Of a stretch of 64,000 nt of DNA, positions 11,201 through 23,325 are shown one piece after another (position 1 is the first letter of the stretch; the number at the start of each line of letters is the position of its first letter). Location of the stretch: the NCBI GenBank assembly GCA_037974665.1, contig CM075767.1:89926644-89990643 (forward strand), written 5' to 3'. The notes under the pieces are model-generated. The model saw only the letters and a list, made by a program, of their open reading frames with translations. It ran no database searches and was not told the origin of the DNA. A program made the position numbers and the translations under genes. The DNA comes from Ehretia macrophylla (lineage: Eukaryota > Streptophyta > Magnoliopsida > Boraginales > Ehretiaceae).

Positions 11201-11758
11201 ATCATGGTGGGGGTAGAATTCCTTTTTGTGTTTACGGTTTACAGTCCCAGCCCAGAGAGATGGCCCATTCAGAAGGCCCAATGGGCTTAACAACAACCCA
11301 TCCGCTTCAACACCGCAGCATCCTCGCAAGACGTGATATCAACACATTGTAGGGCCCTCTAATGTCCCGCGAGTAAGTTTGTCATCCTTTTAACAGCTCA
11401 CGACGTACGATCTGGGACGGAAAAATAGAGCTAAATTATAAAAGTGGCCCGAAACTGATGAAAATGTTCGATTTTGGGCTCGAGAAAAGGGCACAACAAA
11501 CAAGCTTGTTGCTCCCGTCGTAGAGGTCTGGAGTGCTTTCCAACAGTATGCTGTGCACCGCGTAACTCCTTGCGGATCAAAAGTTATGGGCACTGGAGTG
11601 ACGGAGACCTGCTCACAAGCCCTACGCCCTCGGTTTGCGGGCCCAGCCTCCACGTGAAGCGAAGTTGTCTTGCCCAAGGTGCCGTGGCATTCGATAATAG
11701 AAATGTGGCGGATAAAGTATCTTGGCAACCCTAACCGGAGGAAAAAAAATTGAAAAGG

Positions 11759-11877
11759 AGAGTGCAACACGAGGACTTCCCAAGTGGTCACCCATCCTAG
11801 TACTACTCTCGCCCAAGCACGCCTAACTTCGGAGTTCTGATGGAATCCGGTGCATTAGTGCTGGTATGATCGCACCC
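11759..11877 (-). rRNA. 5S rRNA gene, copy 18
   Basis: Full length. Changes AGAGTGC, CCAAGTGGTC, CGCCTAAC, GGAATCC. Confidence 0.93.
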
Positions 11878-12435
11878 GTCATGGTGGGGGTAAAATTCCT
11901 TTTTGTGTAAATGGTTCACAGTCCCAGCCTAGAGAGATGGCCCATTCAGAAGGCCCAATGGGCATAACAACAACCCATCCGCTTCAACAACGCAGCATCC
12001 TTGCAAGACGTTATTTTGACGCATTTTACGGCCCTCTAATGTCCCGTTAGTAAGGTTGTCTTCCTTTTAACAGCTCACGACGTACGATCCGAGATGATAA
12101 AACAGAACTTAATAACAAAAGTAGCCCGAAACTGATGAAAACGTTCGATTTTGGGCTCCAAAAAGGGCACAGCGAGCAAGCTCGCTGCCCCATTCATAGA
12201 GCTCTCATAGACCTTTCCACCGGTATGTTGTGCGCCGCGTAACGCCTTACAGATCAAAAGTTATGGGCACCGGAGTGACGGAGACCTGGTCAGAAGCCCT
12301 ACGCCCTTGGTTTGCGGGCCCAGCCTCCACGTGAAGCGAAGTTGTCTAGCGCAGGGTGCCGTGGGATTCGACAATAGAAATGTTGTGGATAAAGTATCTT
12401 GGCAACCCTAACCGGAGGAAAAAAAATTGCAGACG

Positions 12436-12554
12436 GGCGTGCAACACGAGGACTTCCAAAGGGGTCACCCATCCTAGTACTACTCTCGCCCAAGCACGCT
12501 TAACTTCGAAGTTCTGATGGGATCCAGTGCATTAGTGCTGGTATGATGGCACCC
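12436..12554 (-). rRNA. 5S rRNA gene, copy 19
   Basis: Full length. Changes GGCGTGC, CCAAAGGGG, CGAAGTTC, CCAGTGC, GATGGCACCC. Confidence 0.92.
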
Positions 12555-13113
12555 GTAATGGTGGGGGTAGAATTCCTTTTTGTGTTAACGGTTCACAGTC
12601 CCAGCCTAGAGAGATGGCCTATTCAGAAGGCCTAATGGGCTTAACAACAACCCATCCGCTTCAACAACGCAGCATCCTCGTAAGACGTGATATCGACGCA
12701 TTGTAGGGCCCTCTAATGTCCAGCGAGTACGGTTGTCGTCCTTTTAACAACTCCCGACTTACGATCCAGGACAGAAAAACAGTGCTTAATTAGAAAAGTG
12801 GCACGAAATTGATGAAAACGTTCGATTTTGGGTTCCAAAAAGGGCACAGCAAGCAAGCTTGCTTCCGTGGTCGTAGAGCTCTCGGAGAGCTTTCCAACAG
12901 TATGATGTGCGCCGCGTAACTCCTTACGGATCAATAGTTATGGCACCAAAGCGACAAATACCTAGTCACAAGACCCACGCCCTCGGTTTGCGAGCCCAGC
13001 CACTACGTGAAACGAAGTTGTCTTGCCCAAGGTGTCGTGGAATTCGATAATAGAAATGTGGCTGATAAAGTATCTTGGCAACCTTAACCGGAGGAGGAAA
13101 AAAATTGAAAAGG

Positions 13114-13232
13114 GGGGGACAACAGGAGGACTTCCCACGGGGTCAACCATCCTAGTACTACTCTCGCCCAAGCACTCTTAACTTCGGAGTTCTGATGGGA
13201 TCTGGTGCATTAGTGTTGGTATGATCGCACCC
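13114..13232 (-). rRNA. 5S rRNA gene, copy 20
   Basis: Full length. Changes GGGACAACAGGAGG, CACGGGGTCAACC in the C box, CACTCTTAAC, TCTGGTGC, GTGTTGG. Confidence 0.9.
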
Positions 13233-13788
13233 GACATGGTGGGGGTAGAATTCCTTTTTATGTTAACGGTTTACAGTCCCAGCCCAGAGAGATGGCCCAT
13301 TCTGAAGGCCCAATGGGCTTAACAGCAACCCATCCGCTTCAACAACGCAGCTTCCTCGCAAGACGTGATATCGACGCATTGTAGGGCCCTCTAATGTCCC
13401 GCGAGTAAGGTTGTCGTCCTTTTAACAGCTCACGACGTACGATCTGGGACGGAAAAACAGAGCTTAATAAGAAAAGTGGCCGAAAACTGATGAAAACGTT
13501 CGATTTTGGGCTCTAAAAAGGGCACAACGAGCAAGCTTGCTGCCCCCATCGTGGAGCTCTTGGAGAGCTTTCCAACGGTATATTGTGCGCCGCGTAACTC
13601 ATTACGGATAAAAAGTTATGGGCACCGGAGCGACGTAGACCTGGTCACAATTCCTACGCCCTCGGTTTTCGGGCCCAACCTCCACGTGAAGCGAAGTTGT
13701 CTGGAACAAGGTGCCGTGGGGTTCGATAATAGAAATGTGGTGGATAAAGTATCTTGGCAACCCTAATAGAGGAAAAAAAATGAAAAGG

Positions 13789-13907
13789 GGGGTGCAACAC
13801 GAGGACTTCCCAGGGGGTCACCCATCCTAGTACTAGTCTCGCCCAAGCACGCTTAACTTCGGAGTTCTAATGGGATTCGGTGCATTAGTGCTGGTATGAT
13901 CACACCC
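13789..13907 (-). rRNA. 5S rRNA gene, copy 21
   Basis: Full length and close to consensus. Changes TACTAGTC, CTAATGGGATTCGG and CACACCC; internal promoter otherwise intact. Confidence 0.94.
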
Positions 13908-14464
13908 GTCATGGTGGGGGTAGAATTCCTTTTTGTTTTAATGGTTTACAGTCCCAGCCTAGAGAGATGGCCCATTCAGAAGGCTCAATGGGCTTAACAA
14001 CAACTCATCCGCTTCAATAACGCAGCATCCACGCAAGACGTGATATCGAATCATTGTAGGGCCCTATAATGTCCTGCGAGTAAGGTTGTCGTCCTTTTAA
14101 CAGCTCACGACGCACGATCCGGGACAGAAAAACAGAGCTTAATAAGAAAAGTGCCCAAAACTGATGAAAACGTTCAATTTTGGGATACAAAAAGGGCACA
14201 GCGAGCAAGCTTGCTTCCTTCGTCGTAGAGCTCTCAGAGAGCTTTCCAACAGTATATTGTGCGCCGCGTAACTCCTTACGGATCAAAAGTTATGGGCACC
14301 AGAGCGACGGAGACCTGGTCACAAGCCCTACGCCCCCGATTTGCGGGCCCAACCTCCACGTGAAGCGAAGTTGTCTTGTCCAATGTGCCGTGGGATTCGA
14401 TAATAGAAATGGGGTGGATAAAGTATCTTGGCAACCCTAACCGGAGGAAAAGAAATTGAAAAGG

Positions 14465-14583
14465 GGGGTGCAACACGAGGACTACCCAGGGGGTTACTCG
14501 TCGTAGTACTATTCTCCCCCAAGCACGCTTAACTTCAGAGTTCTAAGGGGATTCGGTGCATTAGTGCTGGTATGATCGCACCC
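14465..14583 (-). rRNA. 5S rRNA gene, copy 22
   Basis: Full length but C box and intermediate element are badly changed (GGGTTACTCGTCG, TATTCTCCCC), with CTAAGGGGATTCGG. Likely inactive. Confidence 0.87.
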
Positions 14584-15139
14584 GTCATGGTGGGGGTAGA
14601 ATTCCTTTTTGTGTTGACGGTTTACAGTCCCAGCCTAGAGAGATGACCCATTCAAAAGGCCCGATGGGCTTAATAACAACCCATCCACTTCAACAACGCA
14701 CCATCCTCGCAAGACTTCATTTCGTCGCATTGTAGGTCCCTCTAATGTTCTGCGAGTAAGGATGTCGTCCTTTTAACAGCTCACGATGTACGATCTGGGA
14801 CGAAAAAACAGAGCTTAATAAGAAAATTGGCCCGAAACTAATGAAAACGTTCGATTTTAGGCTCCAAAAAGGGCAAAGCGAGCAAGCTTGCTACCCCCGT
14901 CGTAGAGCTCTCAGAGAGCTTACCAACGTTATGCTGTGCGCCGCGTAACTCCATACGGAACAAAAGTTATTGGCCCCGGAGCGACATAGACCTAGTCACA
15001 AGCCCTATGCCCTCGGTTTGCGGGCCCAGCCTCCACGTGAATCGAAGTTGTCTTGCCCAAGGTGCTGTGCGATTCGATAATAGAAATGTGGTGGATAAAG
15101 TATCTTGGCAACCCTAACCGGAGGAGAAAAAATTGAAAA

Positions 15140-15258
15140 GGGGTGTAACACGAGGACTTCCCAGGAGGTCACCCATCCTAGTACTACTCCCGCCCAAGCA
15201 CGCTTAACTTCGGGGTTCTGATGGGATCCGATGCATTAGTGCTGGTATGATCGCACCC
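15140..15258 (-). rRNA. 5S rRNA gene, copy 23
   Basis: Full length. Changes GGGTGTAAC, AGGAGGTC, ACTCCCGCCC, CGGGGTTC, CGATGC. Confidence 0.92.
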
Positions 15259-15816
15259 GTCATGTTGGGGGCAGAATTCCTTTTTGTGTTGACGGTTCAC
15301 AGTCCCAGTCTAGATAGATGGCCCATTCAGAAGGCCCAATGGGCTTAACAACAACCCATCCGCTTCAACAACACAGCATCCTCGCAAGACGTGATATCGA
15401 TGCATTGTAGGGCCCTCTAATGTCCCGCGAGTAGGGTTGTCGTCCTTTTTACATCTCCCGACGTACGATTCGGGATAGAAAAACAGAGCTTAATAAGAAA
15501 AGTGGGCTAAAACTAATGAAAACGTTCGATTTTTGGCTCCAAAAAGGGCACAGCGAGCAAGCTTGCGGCCCCCGTCGTAGAGCTCTCGGAGGGCTTTCCA
15601 ACGGTATGCTGTGCGCTACGTAACTCCTTACAGATCAAAATTTATGGGCACCGGAGCGACGGAGACCTGGTCATATGCCCTACGCCCTCGGTTTGCGGGC
15701 CCAGCCTCCACGTGAACCGAAGTTGACTTGCCCAAGGTGCCGTGGGATACGACAATAGAAATGTGGTGGATAAAGTATCTTGGCAACCCTAACCGGAAGA
15801 AAAAAAATTGAAAAGG

Positions 15817-15935
15817 GGGGTGCAACACGAGGACTTCCTAGGGGGTCACCCATCCTAGTACTACTCTCGCCCAAGCACACTTAACTTCTGAGTTCTGATG
15901 GGATCCGGTGCATTAGTCCTGGTATGATCATACCC
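15817..15935 (-). rRNA. 5S rRNA gene, copy 24
   Basis: Full length. Changes CCTAGGGGG, CACACTTAACTTCTGAG, GTCCTGG, GATCATACCC. Confidence 0.93.
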
Positions 15936-16493
15936 GTCATGGTAGGGGTAGAATTCCTTTATGTGTTAACGGTTCATAGTCTCAGACTAGAGAAATGGCT
16001 TATTCAGAAGGCCCAATGGGCTTAACAACAACCCATCCGCTTCAACAACGCGGCATCCTCGCAAGACGTGATATCGATGCATTGTAGGGCCCTCTAATGT
16101 CCCGCGAGTTAGGTTGTCGTCCTTTTAACAGCTCACGACGTACGATCCGGGACGGAAAAACAGTACTTAATAAGAAAAGTGGCCCGAAACTTATGAAAAC
16201 ATTCGATTTTGGGCTCCAAAAAGGGCATGGCAAGCAAGCTTGTTGTACCTGTCCTGGAGATCTCGGAGAGCTTTCCAACGGTATACTGTGCGCCGCGTAA
16301 CTCCTTATGGATCAAAAGTTATGGGCACCGAAACGATGGAGACCTGGTCACAAACCCTACGGCCTTGGTTTGCGGGCCCAGCCTCCACGTGAAGCGAAGT
16401 TGTCTTGCCCAATGTGCCGTGGGATTCGATAATAGAAATATGGTGGATAAAGTATCCTGGCAACCCTAACTGGAGCAAAAAAAATTGAAAAGA

Positions 16494-16612
16494 GGGATGC
16501 GATACGAGGACTTCCTAGGGGGTCACCCATCCAAGTACTACTCTCACCCAAGCACGCTTAACTTCGGAGTTCTGATGGGATCCGGTGCATTAGTGCTGGT
16601 ATGATCGCACCC
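16494..16612 (-). rRNA. 5S rRNA gene, copy 25
   Basis: Full length. Changes at the 3' end (GGGATGCGATACG), CCTAGGGGG, CCAAGT, CTCTCACCC. The 5' half is consensus. Confidence 0.93.
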
Positions 16613-17170
16613 GTCATGGTGGGGGTAGAATACCTTTTTGTGTTAACGGTTCACAATCCCAGCCTAGAGAAATGGCTTATTCAGAAGGCCCAATGGGCTT
16701 AACAACAACCCATCAACTTCAACAACGAGGCATCCTCGCAAGACGTGATATCGACGCATTGTAGGGCCTTCTAATGTCTCGCGTGTAAGGTTGTCATCCT
16801 TTTAACAGCTCACGACGTACGATCCGGGACGAAAAAATAGAGCTTAATAAGAAAAGTGGTCCGAAACTAATGAAAACGTTCGATTTTGGGCTCCAAAAAG
16901 GGAAGAGCGAGCAAGCTTGCTATCCCCATCGTAGAGCTCTCGGAGAGCTTTCCAACGGTATGCTGTGCGCCGCGTAACTCCTTACGCATCAAAACTTATG
17001 GGCACCGGAGCGACGGAGACCTGGTCACAAGCTCTACGCCCTCGGTTTCCGAGCCCACCCACCACGTGAAGCGAAGTTGTCTTGCCCAAGGTGCCGTGGG
17101 ATTGGATAATAGAAATGTGGTGGATAAAGTATCTTGTCAACCTTAACCGGAGGAAAAAAAATTGAAAAGG

Positions 17171-17289
17171 GGAGCGCAACACGAGGACTTCCCAAGGGGT
17201 CACCCATCCTAGTACTACTCTCGCCCAAGCACGCTTAACTTCGGGGTTCTGATGGGATCCAGTGCCTTAGTGCTGTTATGATCGCACCC
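17171..17289 (-). rRNA. 5S rRNA gene, copy 26
   Basis: Full length. Internal promoter intact. Changes GGAGCGC, CCAAGGGG, CGGGGTTC, CCAGTGCCTTAG, CTGTTATG. Confidence 0.93.
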
Positions 17290-17847
17290 GTCATGTTGGG
17301 GGTAGAATTCATTTTTGTGTTAACGGTTCACAGTCCCAGCCTAGAGAGATGGCCTATTCAGAAGACCCAATGGGCTTAACAACAACCCATCCACTTCAAC
17401 AACGCAGCATCCTCGCAAGACGTGATATCGACCCATTGTAGGGCCCTCTAATGTCCCGCGAGTAAGGTTGTCGTCCTTTTAATAGCACACGACGTACTAT
17501 CCTGGACGGAAAAATAGAGCTTAATAAGAAAAGTGGCCTTGAAACTGATGAAAATGTTCGATTTTGGGATCCAAAAAGGGCACAGTGAGCAAGCTTGCTA
17601 CCCCCGTCGTAGAGCACTCAGAGAGCTTTCCAACGGTATGCTGTGCGCCGCGTAACTCCTTACGGATCAAAATTTATGGGCCCCGGAGAGACAAAGACTT
17701 GGTCACAAGCCCTATGCCTCGATTTGCGGGCCCAGCCTCCACGTGAAGCGAAGTTGTCTTGCCCAAGGTGCCGTGGGATTTGATAATAGAAATGTGGAGC
17801 ATAAAGTATCTTGGCAACCCTAACCGGAGGAAAAAAAATTGAAAAGG

Positions 17848-17966
17848 GGGGTGCAACACGAGGACTTCCCACGGGGTCGCCCATCCTAGTACTACTCTCA
17901 CCCAAGCACTCTTAACTTCGGTGTTCTAATGGGATCCGGTGCATTAGTGCTGGTATTGTCGCACCC
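17848..17966 (-). rRNA. 5S rRNA gene, copy 27
   Basis: Full length. Changes CACGGGGTCGCCC, CTCTCACCC, CACTCTTAAC, CGGTGTTCTAATGG, TATTGTC. Confidence 0.91.
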
Positions 17967-18525
17967 GTCATGGTGGGGGTAGAATTCCTTTTTGTGTTAA
18001 CGGTTAACAGTCCCAGCCTAGAGAGATGGCCTATTCAGAACGCCCAATGGGCTTAACAACAACCCATCCGCTTGAACAACACAACATCCTCGTAATATGT
18101 GAGATCGACGCGTTGTAGGGCCCTCTAATGTCCCGCGAGCAAGGTTTTTGTCCTTTTAACAGCTCACGAAATACGATCTGGGACGGAAAAAATGAGCTAA
18201 AATAGAAAAGTGGACTAAAACTAACGAAAACGTTCGATTTTGGGCTCCAACAAAGGGCACAGGGAGCGAGCTTGCTGCCCCCATCGTAGAGCTCTCGGAG
18301 AGCTTTCCAACGGTATGCTGTGCGCCGCGTAACTCCTTACGGGTCAAAAGTTATGGGCATCGAAGCGACGGAGACCTGGTCACAAGCCCTACGCCCTCGC
18401 TTTGCGGGTCCAGCCTCTACGTAATGGGAAGTTGTCTTGCCCAATGTTCCGTGGGATTCGATAATAGAAATTTGGTGGATAAAGTATCTTGGCAACCCTA
18501 ACCGGAGGAAAAAAAAATTAAAAAG

Positions 18526-18644
18526 GGGGTGCAACATGAGGACTTCCCAGGGGGTCACCCATCGTAGTACTATTCTCTCCCAAGCACGCTTAACTTCGAA
18601 GTTCTGATGGGATCCGGTGCATTAGTGCTCGTATGATCGCACCG
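18526..18644 (-). rRNA. 5S rRNA gene, copy 28
   Basis: Full length. Changes ACATGAGG, CATCGTAG, TATTCTCTCCC, CGAAGTTC, GCTCGTATG, 5' end CACCG. Confidence 0.91.
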
Positions 18645-19202
18645 GTCATGTTGGGGGTAGAATTCATTTTTGTGTTAACGGTTCACAGTACCAGCCTAGA
18701 TAGATGGCCCATTCAGAAGGCCCAATGGGCTTAACAACAACCCATCCGCTTCAACAAAGCAGCTTCCTCGCAAGACGTGATATCGATGCATTGTAGGGCC
18801 CTCTAATGTCCCGCGAGTAAGGTTGCCCTCCTTTTAACAGCTCACGACGAACGATTCGGGACGGAAAAACATAGCTTAATAAGCAAAGTGGGCAGAGACT
18901 AATGAAAATGTTCGATTTTGGGCTCCAAAAATGGCATAGCAAGCAGGCTTGCTGCCCCCGTCGTAAAGCTCTTATAGAGCTTTCCAACGGTATGTTGTGT
19001 CCCGCATAACTCGTTATGGATCAAAATTTATGGGCATCGGAGCGACGGAGACCTGGTCACAAGCCCTACGAGCTCGGTTTGTGGGCCCAGCCTCCACGTG
19101 CAGCGAAGTTGTCTTTCCCAAGGTGCCATGGGATTCGACAATAGAAATGTGGTGGATAAATTATCTTGGCAACCCTAACCGGAGGAAAAAAAATTGAAAA
19201 GC

Positions 19203-19321
19203 GGGGTGCAACACGGGGACTTCCTAGGGGGTCACCCATCCTAGTACTACTCTCGCCCAAGCACGCTTAACTTCAGAGTTCTAATAGGATCCGGTGCATT
19301 AGTGCTGGTATGATTGCACCC
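19203..19321 (-). rRNA. 5S rRNA gene, copy 29
   Basis: Full length. Changes ACACGGGGAC, CCTAGGGGG, CAGAGTTCTAATAGG, GATTGCACCC. C box and A box intact. Confidence 0.93.
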
Positions 19322-19879
19322 GCCATGGTGGGGGCAGAATTCCTTTTTGTGTTAACGGTTCACAATCCCAGCCTAGAGAGATGGCCCATTTAGAAGGCCC
19401 AATGGGCTTAACAACAACTCATCCGCCTCAACAATTCAGCATCCTCGCAAGACGTGATATCGACGCATTGTAGGGCCCTCTAATGTCCCGCGAGTAAGGT
19501 TGTCGTCCTTTTAACAGCTCACGATGTACGATCCGGGACAGAAAAACAGTGCTTAATAAGAAAAGTGGCCCGAAACTAATGAAAACGTTTGATTTTGGGC
19601 TCCAAAAAGCGCAAAGTGGGCAAGCTTGCCACCCTCGTCGTAGAGCTCTCGGACAGCTTTCCAACGGTATGCTATGCGTCGCATAACTCCTTACGGATCA
19701 AAAGTTATGGGCAATAGAGAGACGGAGACCTGGTCACAAGCCCTACGCCCTCGGTTTGCGGGCCCAGCCTACACGTGAAGCGAAGTTGTCTTGCCCATGG
19801 TGACGTGGGATACGACAATAGAAATGTGGTGGATAAAGTATCTTGGCAACCCTAACCGGAGGAAAAAAAATTGAAAAGT

Positions 19880-19998
19880 GAGGGTCAACACGAGGACTTA
19901 CCAGGGGGTCACCCATCCTAGTACAACTCTCGCCCAAGCATGCTTAACTTCGGAATTCTGAAGGGATTCGGTGCATTAGTGCTGGTATGATCGCACCC
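19880..19998 (-). rRNA. 5S rRNA gene, copy 30
   Basis: Full length. Changes GAGGGTCAAC, CTTACCAG, TACAACTC, CATGCTT, GGAATTCTGAAGGGATTC. Confidence 0.91.
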
Positions 19999-20556
19999 GT
20001 CATGTTGTGGGTAGAATTCCTTTTTGTGTTAACGGTTCACAGTCCCAGCCTAGAGAGATGGCCCATTCAGAAGGCCCAATGGGCTTAACAACAACCCATC
20101 CGCTTCAACAACACATCATCCTCGCAAGACGTGATATATACGCATTGTAGGGCCCTCTAATGTCCCGCGAGTAAGGTTGTCGTCCTTTTAACAGCTCACG
20201 ACGTACGATCCCGGACAGAAAAACAGAGCTTAATAAGAAAAGTGGAACGAAACTGATGAAAACGTTCGATTTTGGGCTCCAAAACGGGCACATCAAGCGA
20301 TCTTGCTGCCCCCGTCATAGAGCTCTCGGAGAGCTTTCCAATGGTATTCTGTGCGCCGCGTAACTCCTTAAGGATCAAAAGTTATGGGCACCGGACCGAC
20401 AGAGACCAGGTCACAAGCCCCACACCCTCGGTTTACGGGCCCAGCCTCTACACGAAGCGAATTTGTCTTGCCCAAGATGCCGTGGAACTCGAGAATAGAA
20501 ATGTGATGGATAAAGAATCTTGGCAACCCTAACCGGAAGAAAAAAAATTGAAAAGA

Positions 20557-20675
20557 GGAGTGCAACACGAGGACTTCCCAGGGGGTCACCCATCATAGTA
20601 CTACTCTCGCCCAAGCACACTTAACTTCGGAGTTCTGATGGGATCCAGTGCATTAGTGCTGGTATGATCGCACCC
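20557..20675 (-). rRNA. 5S rRNA gene, copy 31
   Basis: Full length. Changes GGAGTGC, CATCATAGT, CACACTTAAC, CCAGTGC. Its downstream spacer shares unusual variants with the unit of copy 55. Confidence 0.93.
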
Positions 20676-21232
20676 GTCGTGGTGGGGGTAGAATTCATTT
20701 TTGTGTTAACGGTTCACAGTCCCAGCCTAGAGAGATGGCCCATTCAAAAGGCCCAATGGGCTTAACAACAACCCATCGGCTTCAACAACACAGCATCCTC
20801 GCAAGACGTGATATCGATGCATTGTAGGGCCCTCTAATGTCCCGTGAGTATGGTCGTCATCCTTTTAATAGCTCATAACGTACGATCTGGGACAGAAAAA
20901 CAGAGCTTAATAAGAAAAGTGGGCCGAAACTAATGATAACGTTCAATTTTGGGCTCCAAAAAGGGCACAGCGAGCAAGCTTGCTGCCCCTGTCGTAGAGC
21001 TCTCAGAGGGCGTTCCAACGGTATGCTATGCGCCGTGTAACTCGTTATGGATCAAAATTTTTGGGCACTAGAGCGACAAAGACCTGGTCACAAGCCCTAC
21101 GCCCTCGGTTTGTGGGCCCAGCCTCCACGTGAGGCGAAGTTGTCTTGCCCAAGGTGCCGTGGGATTCGACAATAGAAATGTGGTGGATAAAGTATCTTGG
21201 CAACCCTAACCGGAGGAAAAAAATTGAAAAGG

Positions 21233-21351
21233 GGGGTGCAACACGAGGACTTCCCAGGGGGTCACCCATCCTAGTACTACTCTCGTCCAAGCACGCTCAA
21301 CTTCGGAGTTCTGATGGGATCCGGTGCATTAGTGCTGGTATGATTGCACCC
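21233..21351 (-). rRNA. 5S rRNA gene, copy 32
   Basis: Full length, three visible changes (CTCGTCCAAG, CGCTCAAC, GATTGCACCC). Last copy before the first LTR fossil. Confidence 0.94.
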
Positions 21352-21655
21352 GTCATGGTGGTGGCAGAATTCCTTTATGTGTTAACGGTTCACAGTCCCA
21401 GCCTAGGGAGATGGCCCACTCAGAAGGCCCAATGGGCTTAACGACAACCCATCTGCTTGAACAACGCAGCATCCTCGCAGGACATGATATCGACGCATTG
21501 TAGGGCCCACTAATGTCCCGCGAGTAAGGTTGTCGTCCTTTCACCAGCTCACGACGTACGATCCGGGAAGAAAAACAGAGCTTAATAAGAAAATGGCCCG
21601 AAACTGATGAAAACGTTCGATTTTGGGCTCCAAAAAGGGCACAGCCAGCAAGCTT

Positions 21656-21660
21656 GCTGT
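21656..21660. repeat. Left target-site duplication of family I copy 1
   Basis: GCTGT, matching GCTGC at 25,213-25,217 in four of five bases. The uninterrupted unit reads GCTGCCCCCG here. The site adjoins the AGCAAGCTTGCT palindrome of the spacer. Confidence 0.65.
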
Positions 21661-21664
21661 TGTG

Positions 21665-21890
21665 AGGCCCGACCCCGATTTGCGTGCGAAACCTAGCTTC
21701 GGGCGCCCTAACCTAGATTTGCGTGCCATGACCTAGATTTAAGCAATGAGTTCATTTTATGTGCCATGCATTGAATTATGTGCATTCGTTTGGGATTGCG
21801 TGCATTTACTTGAAAAATGTGCGTTCGTCTCGTAGTTCGTGTCCTACCTCGTAGTGCGTGTCCTTGACCTAGGAAAGCATGCCTTCACGC
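21665..21890 (-). repeat. Degenerate short tandem repeats at LTR family I 3' end, short allele
   Basis: About 225 bp of loosely repeated words of roughly 20 bp built on GCGTGC / GTGCATT / ACCTAG, such as TGCGTGCCATGACCTAGATT. On the element strand this corresponds to the GCACG...CTAGG repeats at 31,085-31,600, where the same region is more than twice as long. It accounts for most of the length difference between the two family I copies. Confidence 0.6.
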
Positions 21891-22974
21891 TAATCAAGGA
21901 AATATCTTTCACGAAGCACTAGACTATTAAACAATCCTACAAAATCCACTATCAATATAATAATCCAAATTCCATTCACTAGAAGACAAAAATGCACCAA
22001 ACACTAGACATTCCCTATTCTTTATTCTTTGTCCTTTTTGCATTTTCAACACACAACAATAAACACCCAAAAGATGATAAGAATTCAGCCATTTCATTAG
22101 CCTTGGCTGACCATACCATGGTTTTGCACAAGGTTTGAGCATTTTTTTTTATTCTATTGCATGCAAAGACAAAATATGACATAAGGCATTAAAAAAATTG
22201 CTGAAATTGCTCCCAATTTCTTCACCATTCTCGGCCATAGCATTTTTCCCATGCTTAACATTTCAAATTAAAGCATTTTGAAGACACAAAGCTGAAAATG
22301 GACTGCCCAATGCCGACATGCTCCTCAAAAATTGCCAAGACCTTCATTTGGTTGCCATTTCTCTCATTTCCTCTCAACATCTCTCTCTCACTCTCATTTC
22401 CTCTCTCCATTTCGGTCCTTGGCTGAACTCTCACCACCCTTGCTCATCTTCATCACACCTTGGTCGAACAAGGCAAGCAAATCATCAAGAAAACCAAGCA
22501 AACAGGCTAGAGATCGAAAAACACTCATCCATGTGCATTGAAGCTTCATTTCGGCCTTAGGTAAGCTTCTTGACATTCATTTCTTTTCTTCTAGTTCTAG
22601 CTATGTGCATGCACTAAGAGATTGATCATTAAGCTAGGAAAAATGGAGAAAAACTAGTGAGGTTCTCGGCTAAGCAAGGGAAAGAAGAAGATTTGAGCTT
22701 CAACAAAGGGTCTTGAGCATTTTGTGGTTGATTGCTAAGGTGAGGGTTAAAACCTTTTGAAAACTCTTTAAAAACTCACATGCATGCTCATATATGTGTG
22801 TATTTGCTTCTGTACTTGAGAATATATGGTCGTTCATAAGCTTAAATAACCATGCATGGCAAGATCTTGGCTTGGAAATGATGCTAGGTGAAGTCGAATT
22901 TATGTGACAGCTCTCTGACCAGTCTGTTCGAGGTAAGTTTAGCTAAGAAAATGATGTTTAAAATTCTTGAAAAT

Positions 22975-23325
22975 TGGTGGGTGACTATTTTGGACAGTTT
23001 TGAACATTTTTCCCAGAAATAGGCCGAAGCTAATTCTGACTCTAAGGTCCTAAAAATGGCAAATCAGTAAAATGTGACCAAATCTAGAAATCTGGAAAAA
23101 ATGAATCAGGTTTTGGCAGATGCACTGACCTTGTGGAACGAACCATGTTTGACTTAGTAAATGTTGTCCAAAATGCATGAAATTTGGTGTGATGCTATAT
23201 TTTTCAGTTCTGGACAATTTTTTCAGAAATGGACCAAAGCCAAAACTGACTCTAAGGACCTCAAAAACGTCAATTTATGAAAAGTGTACAAATCTGGACA
23301 GTTTTGTGCTACCTCACTGTTTCCG
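22975..23325 (-). repeat. Imperfect internal duplication in LTR family I copy 1
   Basis: Two related segments of about 120 bp lie about 209 bp apart. Each contains TTTTGGACAG- or TTCTGGACAA-like text, then AGAAATRGRCC, then TGACTCTAAGG and CAAATCTGG. The same pair occurs in reverse order in the partner copy (about 29,640-29,960), so the duplication predates both insertions. No coding potential is seen. Confidence 0.55.

Larger units (their letters stand above)
1..21660 (-). repeat. 5S rDNA tandem array, block 1 (subfamily A, copies 1-32)
   Basis: Thirty-two 5S units in head-to-tail order. Spacing between gene starts is mostly 675-679 bp, with a few shorter units (663, 665, 668 bp). On the plus strand each gene reads from GGGGTGCAAC to GATCGCACCC. 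The subfamily A spacer is marked by ATAGAAATGTGGTGGATAAA left of the gene, CCGGAGGAAAAAAAATTG next to it, GGGGGTAGAATTCC right of it, then GACGCATTGTAGGGCCCTC and AGCTTAATAAGAAAAGTGG. The consensus gene has the usual internal control region on the minus strand: A box around RNA positions 50-64, intermediate element 67-72, C box 80-97. The spacers hold no ORF conserved as protein. The short ORFs in this block recur once per unit in both strands. Copies 9 and 14 carry a B-like GGCACAATT upstream segment. Confidence 0.97.

Noticed and set aside
18500-18560. tRNA genes in the spacers
   Set aside because: The GGTTC-like words seen (GGTTCACAG) are single conserved spacer words without a matching acceptor stem or A box.
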